Of a DNA stretch of 64,000 bases, positions 60,910-64,000 are shown piece after piece (within the stretch, counting starts at the first letter, position 1; each line of letters starts with the position of its first letter). The DNA is from Pedobacter sp. FW305-3-2-15-E-R2A2. Lineage in GTDB: Bacteria > Bacteroidota > Bacteroidia > Sphingobacteriales > Sphingobacteriaceae. The notes under the pieces are model-generated. The model was not told where the DNA came from, made no database searches, and saw only the letters and a list, made by a program, of their open reading frames with translations. A program made the translations under genes and the position numbers. The DNA lies in the NCBI RefSeq assembly GCF_038446955.1, contig NZ_CP151803.1, positions 1 to 64,000 on the forward strand, in the 5' to 3' direction.

Positions 60910-61704
60910 TTAAGGAAGGATATAGCTGACTACAACAGGAAGATGGTCTGAAGCAATGATGTTTTTGAGTACCTGATGGGAAACTACTTTAAGGGGACTA
61001 CCTTTTTTTAATAGAATGAAGTCTATCTCTTCTTTTGGGTTAACCTCCGGAATGGTGGGATCGCAATTCTCTCTGCAACTCCGGTTGAAATGTTGCTCCA
61101 ATATTGCCATTGCCGGATTTGTAGCCTCAAAGTTAAAATCCCCGGCAAGGATAACGGTTCCTTTTCTTGAACCTAGAATCTTGTTGATCTCTGCAACCTG
61201 AAGTAAGCGATGTTCTTCTTTTAAGTCAAGGTGTGTACAGGCGAAATCTAACCGCTGTCCACTGGGCAGGTTTACATTCACGACGGCCAGGCTGCGGGCC
61301 TCGGCAGGCAGTCCTTCTTTAGAAGGTAGGGGGAAACGTTCTGTATGGTTGATCTTAAACCTGGAAAGAATGGCCACGCCATATTCGCCCCCGTCAAAAT
61401 CTATCCCTTTGGAGAAGAAAGGATGCATTCCTGTTAACGCTGCGAGTTCTTTTACCTCGTCAACCCCATTTGCTCTACGGGTCAGCACATCCAGTTCCTG
61501 GAGGGCCACAAGATCTGGCGCCTGATTGTTGATGACATCAGCAATGGCTTTCAAATCAATTACCCCGCTTTGCGCAGGTGGATTTCCATGATGAATGTTA
61601 TAAGTCATCACTTTTAATGTTTTTGTTCCGGGTTGTGCAACTGTGCTGAATGCGTACATAAAAAGAAAGCAAAGGGTACCTGAAAATGGGAAATATCGTT
61701 TCAT
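60910..61704 (-). CDS. Secreted endonuclease/exonuclease/phosphatase (EEP) family protein (264 aa)
   Basis: The start is placed at 61704, where MKRYFPFSGTLCFLFMYAFSTVAQ forms a signal peptide; 37 extra in-frame codons upstream (to 61815) would bury it. The EEP fold shows VMTYNIHHGN (Asn ligand), LVALQELDVLTRR (Glu), ACTHLDLKEEHR, ILAGDFNFEATN (Asp/Asn pair), PKEEIDFILLK and ASDHLPVVV (Asp-His). These are the metal-dependent phosphodiesterase residues. A secreted enzyme could cleave nucleic acids, sphingomyelin-like lipids or inositol phosphates; the substrate is not predicted. A terminator follows. Confidence 0.9.
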   Translation of the reverse strand: MKRYFPFSGTLCFLFMYAFSTVAQPGTKTLKVMTYNIHHGNPPAQSGVIDLKAIADVINNQAPDLVALQELDVLTRRANGVDEVKELAALTGMHPFFSKGIDFDGGEYGVAILSRFKINHTERFPLPSKEGLPAEARSLAVVNVNLPSGQRLDFACTHLDLKEEHRLLQVAEINKILGSRKGTVILAGDFNFEATNPAMAILEQHFNRSCRENCDPTIPEVNPKEEIDFILLKKGSPLKVVSHQVLKNIIASDHLPVVVSYILP

Positions 61705-61953
61705 AAAATGCTGGATTTCTATGTTTAAAATTAATGCTTTATTTTGGAATTTGGCAGCTGCTTTCCCATAGATATCAAACGTTTGCGCAGTCAATTCGGG
61801 CAAGAACTGAGTCATCCCGCCTATCTTCGGGTCATTTATTGGATGAAATAGCTAAGGATTGTCATGTAGATTATTAATCGATATCAATTTCAATATTAAA
61901 ATTCGGATATTTAGAAATCCTTAAATAAATTTAGGATGACGGAATATTGATTC

Positions 61954-64000
61954 ATGATAATGAACATCCCCATGTTACAAACAATGACTCGCGGTTTATC
62001 GTTGGTGATCTGCTTCTGTTTATGGTTAAGCAGTGTTTCTTTTTCTCAAACAAGCCCTAAGCTGGGGAACCGTCCAAAGGTCGGCCTGGCACTCAGTGGT
62101 GGGGGAGCTAAGGGGATGGCGCATATCGGTTTATTAAAGCTGGTTGATTCTCTGGGAATAAAAATAGATTATATTTCAGGTACCAGTGCGGGTGGGATCT
62201 TCGGCGGACTTTATGCCATGGGCTACACACCAGATACGCTAAAAAAGATTGCATTGAGCATCAACTGGCGCAGGGTGCTGAGTAATAAGGTTCCTTTAAA
62301 TCAGATCAATATTGAAGAAAAAGATGAGTATGATAATTATATGATCGAGTTTCCGGTAACGGGAGGGAGACCAAGATTACCGGGCGCTTTAATTGAAGGA
62401 CAATATATTTCGGAAGTGCTCAATACCCTTACTTATCCGGCAAAACACATTAACGATTTTAATAAATTACCGATCCCCATTACCATTACTTCCTCAGATA
62501 TTGTAAATGGGGGATTGGTCTTGCAGCATGCAGGCTCTTTACCGATGGCCATTCGCGCAACATTGGCCATACCCGCCGCCTTTGCGCCGGTATATATCGA
62601 TGGACGTTTGCTGGTGGACGGGGGCTTAGACCGGAACTTCCCTGTGCAGGAAGTGAAAGAAATGGGTGCTGATATTGTCATAGGTGGTTATACCGGATTT
62701 CGTCTTTTTACAGAGAAAGAAATTGAAAACCCAATGAAACTGATTTACCAGACTCATGCGTTCAGATCAGTAGAGGATTCGAAAAAGCAGGAAGCGATGG
62801 CTGATGTGGTGGTTGATTTTACTCAGGCACTGACCGGCTATTCTACGGCTGATTTTTACCAGAACAGGCGCATCATTGAAATAGGGGAGATTGAAGCTAG
62901 AAAATACCTGCCGCAACTGATAAAAATTGCAGAAGAACAGAAGAAATATCCTCAGGAAAGTACCACACGTGTGATTAAAGATCCCAGGTTACCGGTCACA
63001 AAAATCATTTATCAGAATGATAAGGGGCAACCTTTAGATTTTCCGGTAATGGAACAATTTGCAGCCTCACGTTTGGGCCTGGAGGCTGGAAAAGAATTAA
63101 AGGTAAAGGCAGTGAACGACGGTGTGGCAGATATCTATGGTACACAGTTTTTTGATAAGGTATATTATACTTTTGAGAATAAAGGAGATAGTGGATTGAC
63201 CATGAATGTCCGCCTGAAACAGGGGAAACCGGGAGTGTTTAAAGCTGCAGTTCATTATGATACGGAACAATCTGCCGGCTTGATTGTCAATTATACCTAC
63301 CGCAATATCTTTTTAAGTAAGTCGAGGTTGCTGGCGTCGGTCGACCTTTCAGAGCGATTCAAAGCCCGGTTCGACTATTATAAATTCATTAGCGAAAACA
63401 ATAGGTTGTGGTTTAAAGCTTCGTTTAACTATCAGGCCCTGCAGAATAATTCTATTTTGTACAAGCTGATTTCCGATGAGAACTATTTTAACAATACGAT
63501 GAACACCGAGCTGTCTCTTGGATACAGCCTGGGGCGCTCCAGCTATCTTTCCTTAAGCCTGAGTAATGAAAATGAGGCGATTAAGAGAGGCCCCAATCTT
63601 TTTAAAAGATTTTTTGGAGAGGGAAATGACGTTCGGACACTTTATAAACATAGCAATGAAGCCTTCACGTTGCTCTTCAAACAGAATACTTTAGATCATC
63701 CGTATTTTCCAAAGCGTGGAAATTCACTAACGATTCAGGCAAAATATCTTGTAAATAACAGGCTCAGCACTAAAGTGCCGGACCCTGACGATGAGAAAGG
63801 GCAGCTGATTTATCAATATTTAAATCCTATGGATGGCCTTCCCGGAAACATTACCAGGTTCTTCCTCAGCGAGACTTTTGTGAAGCGCATCAACAGAAGA
63901 ATTTCTTTAAATGCCTCGGCATCCTGGGGATTCAATTATTCGGATAAATACGGAATTGATTCGTCCTATATGTATGAAAGTGCAAAATTTAGCATGGGAG
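61954..64000 (+). CDS. Patatin-like phospholipase with POTRA and outer-membrane barrel (3' end outside window)
   Basis: Runs off the window (682 codons visible). In-frame ATGs at 61954, 61960, 61972 and 61984 all precede a signal peptide ending in VSFSQ. The patatin domain follows: GLALSGGGAKGMAHIG (oxyanion hole), nucleophile Ser in ISGTSAGGIFGG, and the catalytic Asp in LVDGGLDRNFPVQE. After about residue 340 (LPVTKIIYQNDKG) comes a POTRA-like part and then strands of a BamA/TpsB-type barrel (LIVNYTYRNIF, FNYQALQNNS, YFPKRGNSLTI). This is the PlpD-like type Vd arrangement, in which the barrel displays the lipase on the cell surface. Confidence 0.9.
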   Translation, partial: MIMNIPMLQTMTRGLSLVICFCLWLSSVSFSQTSPKLGNRPKVGLALSGGGAKGMAHIGLLKLVDSLGIKIDYISGTSAGGIFGGLYAMGYTPDTLKKIALSINWRRVLSNKVPLNQINIEEKDEYDNYMIEFPVTGGRPRLPGALIEGQYISEVLNTLTYPAKHINDFNKLPIPITITSSDIVNGGLVLQHAGSLPMAIRATLAIPAAFAPVYIDGRLLVDGGLDRNFPVQEVKEMGADIVIGGYTGFRLFTEKEIENPMKLIYQTHAFRSVEDSKKQEAMADVVVDFTQALTGYSTADFYQNRRIIEIGEIEARKYLPQLIKIAEEQKKYPQESTTRVIKDPRLPVTKIIYQNDKGQPLDFPVMEQFAASRLGLEAGKELKVKAVNDGVADIYGTQFFDKVYYTFENKGDSGLTMNVRLKQGKPGVFKAAVHYDTEQSAGLIVNYTYRNIFLSKSRLLASVDLSERFKARFDYYKFISENNRLWFKASFNYQALQNNSILYKLISDENYFNNTMNTELSLGYSLGRSSYLSLSLSNENEAIKRGPNLFKRFFGEGNDVRTLYKHSNEAFTLLFKQNTLDHPYFPKRGNSLTIQAKYLVNNRLSTKVPDPDDEKGQLIYQYLNPMDGLPGNITRFFLSETFVKRINRRISLNASASWGFNYSDKYGIDSSYMYESAKFSMG

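Noticed and set aside
61705..61815. N-terminal extension of the EEP-family gene
   Set aside because: It would place 37 residues before a good signal peptide; the start at 61704 is preferred.
62433..62681. 82-codon minus-strand frame in the patatin gene
   Set aside because: Antisense to a strongly conserved patatin domain.

Overview
The window comes from the chromosome of a Gram-negative Bacteroidota, most likely family Sphingobacteriaceae and Pedobacter-like (inference). The signs are a type IX secretion (T9SS) type B sorting domain with a PorP/SprF partner, promoters of the Bacteroidota form TTTG-N18-TAnnTTTG, many signal peptides ending in AQ or SQ, SG/SAC lipoboxes, a DUF4838 glycosidase-like gene, and moderate-to-low GC.

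Layout. Positions 1-14.7 kb (minus strand) hold a surface-protein locus: three tandem phage-tail-collar (microcystin-dependent-protein-like) genes, a 3809-residue T9SS adhesin with 28 near-identical 76-residue MBG repeats, and a truncated PorP/SprF gene. Positions 15-20.8 kb hold mixed genes: an HExxH protein, a LytR-CpsA-Psr (LCP) protein, a UDP-sugar dehydrogenase, a small barrel protein, an MFS symporter and a lipoprotein. Positions 20.9-26.1 kb hold a lipid-type group (PhyH-family dioxygenase, sterol-desaturase-like hydroxylase, SDR). This group carries the scars of a tandem duplication, now interrupted by a tailspike-like beta-helix gene. Positions 26.4-27.2 kb hold two small genes, one of them an XRE regulator.

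Positions 27.4-57.8 kb (plus strand) are a Wzx/Wzy-type capsule or O-antigen cluster. Sugar supply comes from gmd, rfbBCDA (dTDP-L-rhamnose), a PglF/WbpM-type 4,6-dehydratase with a WbpV-like reductase, and a nonulosonic-acid cassette (SpsF-type cytidylyltransferase, NeuB-type synthase, KdsC-like phosphatase). The WecA/WbcO-like transferase primes the lipid carrier, several glycosyltransferases and acetyltransferases build the repeat unit, Wzx flips it, Wzy polymerises it, Wzz sets length, and Wza-like and Wzi-like proteins export and anchor it. A sialidase-like lipoprotein and a DUF4838 glycosidase sit inside the cluster. A DegT aminotransferase lies in opposite orientation at its end.

Positions 58.9-64 kb hold a tRNA-Thr, an XRE regulator paired with an unknown gene, an endonuclease/exonuclease/phosphatase-family protein, and a truncated patatin with an outer-membrane barrel.

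The most unusual observations are the tail-collar/T9SS adhesin locus, the 912-bp higher-order repeat in the adhesin, the chimeric desaturase with duplication relics around the tailspike gene, and the nonulosonate cassette with a candidate transferase and glycan-cleaving genes beside it. All functional statements rest on reading motifs by eye; no database search was run.
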